Assembly (NCBI GenBank): GCA_039090855.1
Contig: CM077025.1
Coordinates: 98,436,489-98,500,488, forward strand
Direction of reading: 5' to 3'
Source of the DNA: Macrothele yani
Lineage: Eukaryota; Arthropoda; Arachnida; Araneae; Macrothelidae
DNA: 64,000 nt
The position numbers and the translations under genes were made by a program. The notes under the pieces are model-generated. The model was given only the letters and a program-made list of their open reading frames with translations. It was not told where the DNA came from and ran no database searches. Shown piece by piece: positions 22,546-31,962 of the stretch (position 1 is its first letter; each line of letters opens with the position of its first letter).

Positions 22546-23095
22546 AGTGTTTACCAAAGCTTCGACACCTGTGGACCCCTTCTAAAATTTTCGTAACATT
22601 GAGTATCTCCCCCCCCCATTCCTGTTTGTTGTTTGCTACTATAAACACTACTTTCTTTCGGTTTAAAAGACCCAGTTTTCAACCAGCGATCCATATTCTT
22701 GAACTTTAAAGACCAAAAATAATATAAAATACGAATTGTCAAAATCTGTGGAGCTTATTTATTAACACAAAATAGTAACAAACCTTTTCTATTAACAATT
22801 AACAGTATAACACTTCAACTAACGGGCGTGTATGTGCCCTGCAATAGTCAGCAGTAGACTGCTTGTGCTGCACCAGGCGCCGCCCTTGATATAACGTGGC
22901 TGCATCGTGACGCCGACTATGGCTGTAAAGTGTGAGTAAATCAACACTTGCTCGTCCCTCATTTGACTGCTGACTATTGCAGGGCACATACACGCCGGTT
23001 AGTTGAAGTGTTATACTACAATCTCTACCCATAGCCCCAGGGGTACGCGTACCACACTTTGGGAAACACTAGAGATGCCCACACACTTTGGGAAA
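22546..23095. mobile_element. hAT-type MITE carrying a nested MITE
   Basis: Ends are AGTGTTTACCAAAG on the left and CTTTGGGAAA on the right. The octamer CATAGACC (22538-22545 and 23096-23103) flanks it. Near the right end the terminal phrase ACTTTGGGAAACA is itself duplicated (23056 and 23084). The interior has no coding potential and contains a second inverted-repeat element at 22801-23018. Confidence 0.8.
22801..23018. mobile_element. MITE with ~50-bp terminal inverted repeats
   Basis: AGTATAACACTTCAACTAAC and the next 30 bp, through CCTGCAATAGTCAGCAG, are repeated in inverted order at the right end, with very few mismatches. Total about 218 bp, non-coding, within the 22546-23095 element. 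Confidence 0.88.
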
Positions 23096-23414
23096 CATAG
23101 ACCATTTAAAAATAAAGAGGTAAAACATATTAATGTTGGTGGCCTGTTGCCATCTGTTTCTGTACATTGCAAGACTTTCTGCTTCCAATAAATTCTTTCT
23201 TTGATCACCAACAACTGATTTTACAGTTTAAATCCATCTTCGTTTATGTCTACTGTACTTGTTCTGGATTCTGATATCACAGAATATAACATTTGTCTGG
23301 GCATCTCTCAAGTAATACAATGAATCAGCCCAATATGCCCTCACATTTTTTTTTACTAAAGAAGCACCCAACGTGAGTAGGCTAAAATTGGGAAGACGTA
23401 GTGAATATGAGGAA

Positions 23415-23479
23415 AGTTTCCTGATCCTCAAGTTCCTCTTCTTGGAATACAAGAAGAGGAACTTGGGGATCAGGAAACT
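23415..23479. repeat. Near-perfect 30-bp hairpin
   Basis: Left arm 23415-23444 and right arm 23450-23479 pair over 30 bp with one mismatch (a T opposite a C-derived position) around the 5-nt loop GAATA. Core words are TTCCTGATCC and GGATCAGGAA. Confidence 0.95.
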
Positions 23480-23583
23480 GACAGAATGGAAAACATCATG
23501 ATCAGAGTAAAATCCCTGAAATTGCAATGGGCTGGATATATTGCCACAAGAACGGACCACCGATGGACTATCGATATTTTGGA
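23480..23583 (+). pseudogene. LINE ORF2 C-terminal fragment, left half
   Basis: Reads MENIMIRVKSLKLQWAGYIA and TDHRWTIDILE (with frame changes), the segment before the LINE tail. It continues at 25256 once the solo LTR is removed. Confidence 0.7.
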
Positions 23584-23587
23584 ATAG

Positions 23588-25251
23588 TGATGCGAACTCG
23601 GCCACTCTACCAATTGTTGCGATCTCATGGGTCATTATCCCACCGTTGACCACCAATTGATACGGTCGTGCCAAGCGATAAAATTTATTACCACTCGTCA
23701 ACAATCGATACGAACGAGACTTGTAGGTTCTTGTAATTCGGGAGCTGGTATAAATGGGCGAGAACGTGATGCTTGCTGAAACACAGGTATTTAATACAAG
23801 GAATTATCTACAACACCAGAGCCTTTAGAACGAATAGAGTAAGATTAACAATTAAACATTTTTTTTGTAGGAGGAAACTCTATCCAGGGGCATTGCCCAC
23901 GGTGAAACAAACACAAGTAACGCTCCCTATCGGAGCTAACATCATCTACCTCTGGATTCAGGAATCAGACTTCCGCCTCAAAAGGGCGTGTAAAAGTTCT
24001 AATTTAGAGTCTGGTATTAGTTAATGTTCTCAGTTCCTCCACTCAGTGACAGGATAACAATAAACAGAAAAAAAATACTCACTTATTGTTGACTGCTGTT
24101 GCATAATCCATGTATTTAGCACACTCTTTCAGTATGACTCACACACACACACACGCGCGCCCTCTTTAGTAGTCGAAGGGGTGCTTTTTATCTGTGTGTC
24201 ACTGAGGGTCTTCACTAATTTGTTGGCTTTCACCTCTTTCCTTCGGCGTCACAGAGAAACACCAAGTTCTGACTCCTCTTCGCACAGCAGACGGGGAGCT
24301 GTAGAACGGGCGGGGGACAGCTCTCGTTGACCCCGTGGATAGAGAAGCGTAGTCTGCTTGGAGCGCGGACCCGTTGACGCTTTCCCAGAGGTCAGCGACC
24401 TCTACTCCTCTTCGTTGGAAAACGGTGTTTTCGGGAGGATGGTTTGCTGGCGGTGGTTAGCTAATGCTTTGTTTTAGTCGATATTCTCGATTTTGCATAT
24501 TTGGTGTTCTTACCCAGCCGCCTAATTATTGTTAAGCTCTCCTTTTTCCTCGTACTCTGGCGGTTTACCGCTACGCTAGAAGTACCGTGGCAATCTTAGC
24601 TAAGCGTCGGACGTCAGGTTTCGCACATAGCAGGCTAGCTACGTCTGACCGCTGCGTAGAGCCATATCGCGTGTTCTCCTCGTAGCAATTTCTCAGTGTG
24701 ACTTACAACAGCCTACCGAGAAAACTCCTTGCTAGTTTCTCTCCGTCTGTCCTACGGCAGCCTACCGAGATGACTAACTGTCCCTTTTTCTGCCACTTTT
24801 TGGCTATCCTCTATCACGTGACTTCATCTGCTTCTTTTCAGTCGACACTTGAGATTTCTCTCTTGTCTTTCGCACAGAGCACCGTCGCTCCCGCCGAATA
24901 GTTCCGTTGCTGACTCTCGCCCCTCATAATTGTAACTTTCAGCGTTCCCTACAGATTTTTGTCACTAATGGTACACTTGAAGTCGTATTTATGAGAGTCT
25001 GCGTGACTCTCAGTTGCCGTCTGAGTGGCCCTCTGTTGCTAAGCAGACCCCCCTAGAGGCGATCCCCTAATTCCTTTGTTCCCACCCAGACAAAGAGAAT
25101 TATATGGCTTCCCCAATTAAAAACGAGTTAGTTTTCCAATTAATTTGCAATAGGCCAAATATTTAATTTAATCATCAACATAATTTAACCACGCCTATCA
25201 AGTCCGTCCCCCATTTTAATAATAATTAATTTAGACCCAATTTTCGTATCA
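23588..25251 (+). mobile_element. Solo LTR of an LTR retrotransposon
   Basis: 1,664 bp, starting TGATGCGAAC and ending TTTTCGTATCA. Flanked by ATAG on both sides (23584-23587 and 25252-25255). Deleting it restores the LINE reading frame (DILEWIPTDRRRPRRRPSG). A TATA-like GGTATAAATGGGCG at about 23748 suggests plus-strand orientation. No internal coding region is present, so the element was reduced by LTR-LTR recombination. Confidence 0.75.
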
Positions 25252-25255
25252 ATAG

Positions 25256-25440
25256 ATACCAACTGACAGGAGAAGACCCAGAAGAAGACCGAGTGGGAGA
25301 TGGGTGGATGAAATTCGAAAGCATGCCAGAGTAACGCAGGAAAGACTGGCACAAGACAGACCGCTGTGAAAAAAACTTGGGGAAACCTACATCCAGATGT
25401 GGTTGATAATGGTTGATGATGTGGATGATGATGATATATA
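25256..25440 (+). pseudogene. LINE ORF2 C-terminus and 3' tail, right half
   Basis: Continues the fragment at 23480-23583: RRRPSGRWVDEIRKHAR and RLAQDRP can be read with frame changes. It ends in GATGATGTGGATGATGATGAT, the GAT-rich 3' end of this LINE. Confidence 0.75.
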
Positions 25441-25566
25441 TTATGTACCTGAAAACGTTTTTTTTTTTTTTACTGTGGCTAACATCATCAGCATCGAGTA
25501 AAATATATGCGAACTGTAATATTTGGTAAAATTTATGCTAAGCACCTTAGAATTTGCTCCCTCTCA

Positions 25567-26475
25567 GCAGTGGCGTACCTGAGAAACTCGGCGTCCCCCG
25601 AAAAAAAAAAATATTTTCGAGGCCCTTTAGCGAAAATTTCCTCACTTTTCTCAATTACTGAAAATTTAAATTTCCATATTATTAACTAGGTTTTACGGGC
25701 GTATTAATAATTCTAATTCTTTGGAACCTTATAGGTATTTTTCGTAAAACCAAAATTACAATTAAAATGATTGCCCTAGTTTGACACTAGTACAAAGTAA
25801 TCCAAAATACTTACGCCAAGATTAAACATATCATGCAAATTTTATTCTTTTAGAGAACTAAGACCAGCTTCTTTGAAATGCCTCACGATTGCACACACAC
25901 AACATGTCACGACCGGGGGACAGTGTCTAATGACCTTTTCCCAATTTGTAATTGTGGTGCAAAAAGAGTAAAATTACTTAAATTATTTACTCTTGGATAT
26001 AAAAAAATACATTTGACATAATGTCACAATGTCTTTCACATAGTTAAACATATCATGCTACTCATATTTTTCAAACGCTACTGCTGCTCTGAGTCAATAT
26101 TCGCCAACACTTCTTCTAATAGAGTTATAATTAATTATGGATTAATAATAATTGCTGCCTTTTATATGAAAAGCAAATAATTGTTTTTATTTAATTTGTC
26201 ATTAAATAAGGTATGGGTGAACTTTCACCCTCAGTAGCAAAATAGGGTTAAAGTGAATATATTTCTAAAATTGGGAATACATAGTGAACAGGAGGTTCGC
26301 GTATCCATGGCTCCAAGTACTAGTTTATATTTAGGGTTAGTCTTTTCTCTTGACTCTGTTATAAAATTAAATGACACAGTTCTCTGCATTTACGTTTCCG
26401 CGAAGAATACCTTTCAGCTCATTATATTCTGAAGGATGCGTAGTTATGTGCAAACAAATCTGATATGTAACACGT
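25567..26475. repeat. Dispersed repeat X, copy 1
   Basis: Begins CAGTGGCGTACCTG, a terminus typical of hAT-like non-autonomous elements. It matches 39254-40895 over most of its length (for example TTACG.GCAT..CTAGGTTTTACG, ATGATTGCCCTA, CAGTGTCTAATGACCTTTT, AATACCTTT.AG.TCATTATAT). No inverted right end was found, so the type is uncertain. Confidence 0.7.
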
Positions 26476-26577
26476 TATCCTCATTGTAATCATTTCATTT
26501 ATTCAACTGATGAGGAAACTATAAGTGTATAAAAATTCACTTCCATTAAAGTTCGCTCTTAGAGAACAACTCCTGTT
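26476..26577. other. Short unassigned spacer
   Basis: Nothing recognised. Confidence 0.3.
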
Positions 26578-27115
26578 ATTTTATTTTTTTTAATTGTGGG
26601 TTTAACGAACGCTGTGAGCAACTCAGTGGGCTATAAAGTAGTCGCCCGTCCCTAATTTAGGGCCACAAGGGCCACGAGTGGCCTAGTGGGCAACGTTCGT
26701 GACTGCCACGGAAAGGGCCTTAGGTTCGATCCCAGCAGGTACGAGCGCTCGATCCATTAAATGCGCGTCGGATGGGCACGTTAAGCCGTCGGACCCTGGG
26801 TACTGGCCCCCGGTAATAAATAAGGGCGTCTTCCTCCCCCTTTCTACTTCGCTTCCGTGTCACTTTCCTGTCGGGCGCTCCAGCCCAAATCTCCTAGTTT
26901 CCTATTTCTAAGGGTTGTTTAAGACCTGGGGTCAGACACTCCTTCCTAAAATCCTCTACATATGATCATTTGATCAATTTAGTGCCACTGGTTCCAGAGA
27001 AGGGAGAGAGCCAGCCCCGTAAAAGAAGCACAAAATTCATGTCTTACCAGGATTCGAACCTGGACCCATTTCGCACGAATGATCAGAAGCCATCGCTTAG
27101 ACCACTGCGCCGGCT
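26578..27115 (-). mobile_element. SINE-1 interrupted by SINE family 2
   Basis: Minus-strand SINE-1 in two parts, 26578-26657 (tail side) and 26976-27115 (tRNA head side). Confidence 0.9.
26658..26975 (+). mobile_element. tRNA-derived SINE, family 2, inside SINE-1
   Basis: Plus-strand copy: tRNA-like head GGCCACGAGTGGCCTAGTGG, box B-like GGTTCGATCCC, then the body shared with 4935-5258. The duplicated target AATTTAG.GCCAC is found on both sides. Confidence 0.88.
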
Positions 27116-27540
27116 ATCGTTATGCCGGCATTTGTATGAGCTCCATAAGCTTTCCACTATAATTCCATCACATGATGAACCAAGCTGCTGAATGATATGA
27201 TTGATATCAAGGAATTGTGCCGTACCTATAGTGCAGTTGCTGAGCGTGATGATGACTGCAACAATAGTGAAAACGTCTTTTACTTCATCATTATTTCAGG
27301 TTAAATTTCAAGAAGAGTTTCACTTGTACTTGCTTCATATTCACGGTTTACTAATTCGTAAGTGTTCCAGGTATGTTCTCTTCCAATTAATCACTTCATT
27401 TAAGCCAACAAATTTGTTCTAATTGGACTACTTAATAAAGTATAGGGACCAATCAATCGGCAACGGCCTTTCCACACCCAGGTTTTACGAAAAACAGCAG
27501 AGAGAAAAAAATCTCAGATTTAATCGATGCAAGAACGTGT
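27116..27540. other. Unassigned spacer
   Basis: A 73-codon frame at 27201 has no recognised domain. Confidence 0.3.
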
Positions 27541-27675
27541 GAGGTACCTGACAGCAGGACGCACACGACATAAAGGCAGATAGCAGTCAGAACGAACGTC
27601 CGCGTAGCTCAATTGGTAGAGTGACTTATTCCGGAATGAGGGGACCTGGGTTCGAGCCCCGGCGTGGACTAAAAA
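27541..27675 (+). mobile_element. tRNA-like repeat, family 3
   Basis: 27599-27670 can fold as a tRNA: acceptor halves GTCCGCG and CGTGGAC, D arm AGCTCAATTGGTAGAG, T arm GGGTTCGAGCCCC. The preceding ~55 bp (GACGCACACGACATAAAGGC) also precede the related copy at 41463. That marks a dispersed repeat rather than a free tRNA gene. The anticodon stem gives a six-base loop, so a functional tRNA is unlikely. Confidence 0.7.
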
Positions 27676-28109
27676 TGACGGAGAAATTTACTTCGTTATA
27701 AACGTGGGAGTAATTAAAACAAATATCACACTTTAATATAAACGAAGTTCAATACAGGTCTATGTTATTTAAAGATTCAAAGTGAGAGCCTTCCTAGAAA
27801 CTTCCGTTTATCGAGATAGACGATTTTAGACTTAGTGCGCTAAGTTAGTGCAATATATATTGTGTAAATACTTATATAATTTAGTCTTCATAAGATTAAA
27901 TATGGACAAATGTTCCACATATGAGATTTCAATTAAATACACGTTTTCAGAGTAGTACTAAGATTTGAGGTATAAGGAGACAAATCTGAGGATAAGATTG
28001 ACATTGGGTTGCGTCTCCCGAAAATAAATAAATAAATAAATTTGAGTTTCAAATTCAACGAAGATTGCCTTTCGATCGAAATTAGCAGTTGCTCAAAACG
28101 ATCTTCGGA
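27676..28109. other. Unassigned AT-rich spacer
   Basis: Includes a short AAAT repeat at 28022-28041. No gene seen. Confidence 0.35.
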
Positions 28110-28350
28110 TGAAGTGAACATTCCATAAAATGACCTTTCGGTGAAGTTAACTTTTCGGCAAAACTACCTTTCAGCAAATGATCTTTTCGGCAAAACTACC
28201 TTTCAGCAAATGATCTTTTCGGTGAAACGACCCTTCGGCGAAATGAACGTTTCGATTAAATAAACTTTCGGTGAAGCGAACCTTTCAGTGAAATGAACTT
28301 TTCGGTGAAGTGATTTTCGGTGAAGCGACCCTTCGGTCAAGTGAGGGATT
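28110..28350. repeat. Degenerate short-period repeat
   Basis: About 14 variants of TTCGGTGAARYGAMC-like words, spaced mostly 15-18 bp (CTTTCGGTGAAG, TTTTCGGCAAAACTACC, CCTTCGGCGAAATG). No CDS. Confidence 0.75.
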
Positions 28351-28376
28351 TCCTGTGAAATGGACCAAACCCAAAT

Positions 28377-28602
28377 TTAGTTACTTCTTGGTTAAACGTT
28401 TTCTCATTGAATGACATATTACATTCGAGGACAACTTTTACAATTTGGCAACACTGACAGTGAGTCAGAGATAGATATGGATGTCGACAATTAATTGAGA
28501 GAGAGAGAGAGAGAGTTCAGCCGAGTAGTTAATGCGATGCAACTGATGTGGATTGTCGAGAGATTCACATACGATAGAGGGTTTTACGACAATCTACATC
28601 GG

Positions 28603-28637
<35 letters not shown>

Positions 28638-28890
28638 AGAAAGAGTTTAACCGGGTAGTTCATGCGATGCAACTGAGGTGGATTGTCGAGAGGAGAGAGA
28701 TAGAGGGTTTTGCGGCAATCCACATCAGTCGCATCGCATTAACTACTCGGCTCAACTCTCTCTCTCTCTTTATTTAGTGTCCACATCCATATCTATTTGT
28801 GACTCACTGTCAGTGTTGCCAAATTGTAAAAGTTATCCTCGAATGTAATATGTCATTCAATGAGGAAACGTTTAAACAAGAAGTAACTAA
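28377..28890. mobile_element. MITE with ~180-bp terminal inverted repeats
   Basis: The left arm starts TTAGTTACTTCTTG at 28377 and the right arm ends CAAGAAGTAACTAA at 28890. The arms share TTCTCATTGAATGACATATT, TTGGCAACACTGACAGTGAG and GCCGAGTAGTTAATGCGATG. GA microsatellites (28500-28514, 28603-28634) and their CT complement (28757-28770) lie inside. The short ORF here is an artefact. Confidence 0.85.
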
Positions 28891-29039
28891 CTTTACCTAA
28901 GAAAACAAAACTCAAATGGAAGATTAAATAGAATTATACGTAACACAGATTTTAAAAACATTTATTGTGTTTCCGAAACTCTTTTATGATGCACCAGTTG
29001 CGTGTGTTGATTTACATTTTAATAAATCTTAAATCCCCA
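28891..29039. other. Unassigned AT-rich spacer
   Basis: Nothing recognised. Confidence 0.3.
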
Positions 29040-29290
29040 TCTCCCTTTCTGTAACGAAAATTTCTGGTTTGCCATTAGCATTAAAAACGACGCTTAGCAC
29101 TAGAGCAGCAAATCGTAAATCAAAACTTCTCTTTTTTGCCAGTGGTGTTTTTGTACCTGCATCTTCCGACTCCGGAGCCGCTGTTCTACCAGCTGAACTG
29201 CGCCGGCAAGGCTTATCGCTGCAACTTGCCATTTTGACTTACGTGAGTCACCTCAGTGGTACGTCAAACTGTTATCAAAATCTATATCAT
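29040..29290 (-). mobile_element. tRNA-derived repeat, family 5
   Basis: The minus strand has a tRNA-like head (GGCGCAGTTCAGCTGGTAGA then CTCCGGAGTCGGAAGATGC). It is preceded by a block, GGCAAGTTGCAGCGATAAGC, that is also found with the related copy at 54640-54790. Box B is damaged here. Confidence 0.6.
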
Positions 29291-29820
29291 TTTGGACTTT
29301 AAAGCAATACAGAACGAAATATGCTTCTGTTTTTTTTTTTTTTTTTTTTCAGATCGATATTTTTAATGCAAGAATTCAAATGGTAAATACTGATTTCACA
29401 TTTTTTTTTCTTTTTCTTTTTCCAGTGGTGGAAATAGCGGTTTCCCAGTGCATTTTGTTGTGAATACTATTCTTAGCCTTCTCGGAAACATTTTCTGGTA
29501 TGTATTTGTAACGTGAAGAAGTTTCGATTTAAAATTCACACTCTATTACGAAATTCCAAGAAACTGGCGGAAATTAGTTTTAAATATTTCACCAAGATCA
29601 AGCGTTAAACAAAATATTCAGTGAATACGTTCATCAAGGGCGCAACTGTCATGGAGTAATTGTTCAGGTATATTATTATTATTACTATAATTTTTTTAAT
29701 CGTTAGTTTACCTTCATCCTGAAACAGCAGGCGGTGTTTGTTGTAGGTAATACCAAAGAGAGCGGCGATTCGCTCAAGAAGCTTTCGCGGTCTGCCCATG
29801 CGTCGTGAGGTTGAATTACG
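29291..29820. other. Unassigned AT-rich spacer upstream of the exon candidate
   Basis: Poly-T tracts and A/T-rich sequence. 29700-29825 has a minus-strand frame (GRPRKLLERIAALFGITYN) that I do not recognise. It could also be 5' UTR or upstream sequence of the next feature. Confidence 0.35.
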
Positions 29821-29880
29821 TATGCGGTGGTGACGGGCCAACCAGCTCCGGCATCGCGTGAACCGGGAGTCCGAAAGTGG

Positions 29881-30169
29881 ATGGGCTTTGGGGGCGGTCT
29901 CAGAGAGGACCCAGTAGCCGAAATGCAGAGGGAGCCCAGCGGCGCGGAGGGACCCTGGCATGGTCCTCTAGACTCGGACGACGACGATGCGAGCGGCTGC
30001 GGCACGGAGGACGGGGAGAAGCCGCAGGGGCACACGCCCTTCTCCGTCGATGACATCCTCGATCCCGTAAAGTTCACCGGTTCGGCCCGATTAAGGACGA
30101 CCCTGTGCTGGCCACCTACACAACACAGGTCGGAAGTATTTGGAAGGTCCAGCAAAGATGGAATGAAAG
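29881..30169 (+). CDS. Candidate first exon of an NK1/slouch-like homeobox gene
   Basis: A GC-rich open frame in an otherwise AT-rich window, without a stop on its strand. Candidate starts are ATG at 29881 (MGFGGGLREDPVAEMQ) or the in-frame ATG at 29923. An acidic stretch (DSDDDDASGCGTEDGE) follows, then HTPFSVDDILDPVKFTG at about 30029-30079. That motif resembles the N-terminal FSV.DILDP.KF conserved in NK1-class (slouch/NKX1) homeodomain proteins, where it is read as an Eh1-like repressor-binding element. The frame runs to a strong splice donor, AAAG|GTAAGT, at 30169/30170. A homeobox would be on a later exon and is not in the window. The family call is from memory of the motif; the start is unproven. 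Confidence 0.5.
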
Positions 30170-31270
30170 GTAAGTAAGAGATGGACACTTACAGCCTATA
30201 TTTAATCTCCTCACTAAACGACTTCTTTTACACAAATACTTTTGTTATGCAAGGTAAAAACCTCAAGCATCAGGATCGCCGGAACCAAGCGTTTCAGAAA
30301 CTTTATTGCTCTTCAATATCTCCAAAACAAAAACTAAAAAGAATGCCTCTGTATTTCTTCTAGAGAGAGATTAATCTCGAACTGTAACTTTCTCCGTTCA
30401 TTATCACCCTAAACAAGGGCAGAACTACAGGGAAGCTAACTAAGCCCAGGCAAAGAACCCCAGAATGCTGGAGGGCCTCAGTCTTAGAGCGAGGGATAAA
30501 TTCGCTGTTCTGGTTTCGAAAGACTTGGAGGCATAATTTCGCCCGAAGTCGAAGTACGTCATCTACAAGTATGAATTTAGTAGCTTAAATGTAGTTTCAC
30601 TAAATATCGTTTTGAGGGAAATGTTGCTTAATACTGTATTACAACTGAGCTTAGAAATTAGGGTGTTATTTCTGCAAATTTTCTTAGAATGTAATGAACG
30701 TTTTATAGTTCCGTGTATTATGACTCCCGTCTTTCTATTAACCCCCCCCGATTAAATTCAGTTTAAGAGGTAGTCACAAGACTGTTATCGTATGAGTAAA
30801 ATGGCATTGGAAAACTTGTTTTACGAGGTACATTTCCATCCACGTTCGGACTGTCCGTAAGGGAACTAACTGTCAGTGGGGTAGAATCTGATATCCGACA
30901 GCGGATCCCACACCGCATGTAACATAGATGTCAGTTAAAGCAGTACCATACACTAACCTTACGTAACGCGTTAAAATATTTGGTTCAGTGGTCGTCTTTA
31001 AAAATGTTTCTACTTTTCTTCCTTAACAAAAGGTTTTCCCCTTTTAACTTTAGCCATTTCTTTCCCATCATGGTATCAAAAAAAACCCTCAGTATTAAAC
31101 TTTGTTTTGATAGTTATAATAGTTTTTGAGTTACGGTGACGACCCCCCCCCCCACACACACACACCACTCTGAGAATAGTGAAATCATATGTTCGGGGAG
31201 GTCAAAATGGATATTTCTGTTGAAATCTGGAAGTCAATTTGTTTTTGCGATTACAATACATTTTTATACA
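30170..31270. other. Unassigned; possible first intron
   Basis: Begins with the GTAAGT donor. No further homeobox-like coding block, tRNA-like repeat or inverted element recognised. A short CA tract lies at about 31152. Confidence 0.4.
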
Positions 31271-31800
31271 TTAGTGGGAGAGAGTAAAAATGTACGGGTT
31301 ATATTTTAAGGATGCCCAGCAAAGTGAGAGAGGGGGGCTCAAAACTGACGCTGCGCGAAGGGCCCCGGTAACTCTATTTCCACCACTGCTCCTAAGAACC
31401 TTTGCTCCCCTACCCCTCGAGTTGTGATCATTTGAAAGGAATTTGCTCATCATTTGTTTTAATAAGATCTGCTTAACTTGGATCTGAGGTGTGATTTCAT
31501 CGCGTCAGTAAAACGCCACGGGCCCACAGATGAACTGCTGTTCCTTATATTATTTCCACACATTTGGTCAGTTAGAATTAATTGTAGGTAGGCCAATTAC
31601 AGTTTATTTCGCTTAATTTCCCGTGCTCTCATTGAATTTATTTACTTGCAGTATAATAGTGCAACCTTCATTATTTTTAAACTCGTTTTGATTTCCTTTC
31701 AATATTTTGGGTTTGCCGAATTGGAAGTCGCCCGTCGAAATCGGACAAGATGCGTAGTAGTATATACATAAATATATGTATGTGTGTGGAGGGGGAAGCT
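31271..31800. other. Unassigned AT-rich spacer
   Basis: Nothing recognised. Confidence 0.3.
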
Positions 31801-31962
31801 CAGTGGCGTAGCCAGAAATTTCTTAGGAGGGGGGGTTCCGTGGATGTGGTCCATTGGTGAAAGTTTCATATATACATATATATCGCTTTAAATTCGTACT
31901 CAATCCTCCCTCAAGGGGTAGGAATCGGACCCGAGGACCCTCATCCCTTGGCTACGCCACTG
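31801..31962. mobile_element. Short MITE, CAGTGGCGTAGCCA ends
   Basis: 162 bp between CAGTGGCGTAGCCA and TGGCTACGCCACTG, a perfect 14-bp inverted repeat. The interior is non-coding. The flanking octamers are not identical. The terminus is of hAT type by analogy. Confidence 0.88.

Noticed and set aside
27599..27670. Functional tRNA gene
   Set aside because: The anticodon loop is irregular and the sequence belongs to a dispersed repeat with shared upstream DNA.
29703..30188. 161-codon minus-strand frame over the exon candidate
   Set aside because: The plus strand carries the homeobox-type motif and a splice donor; the minus frame is a GC-rich shadow.
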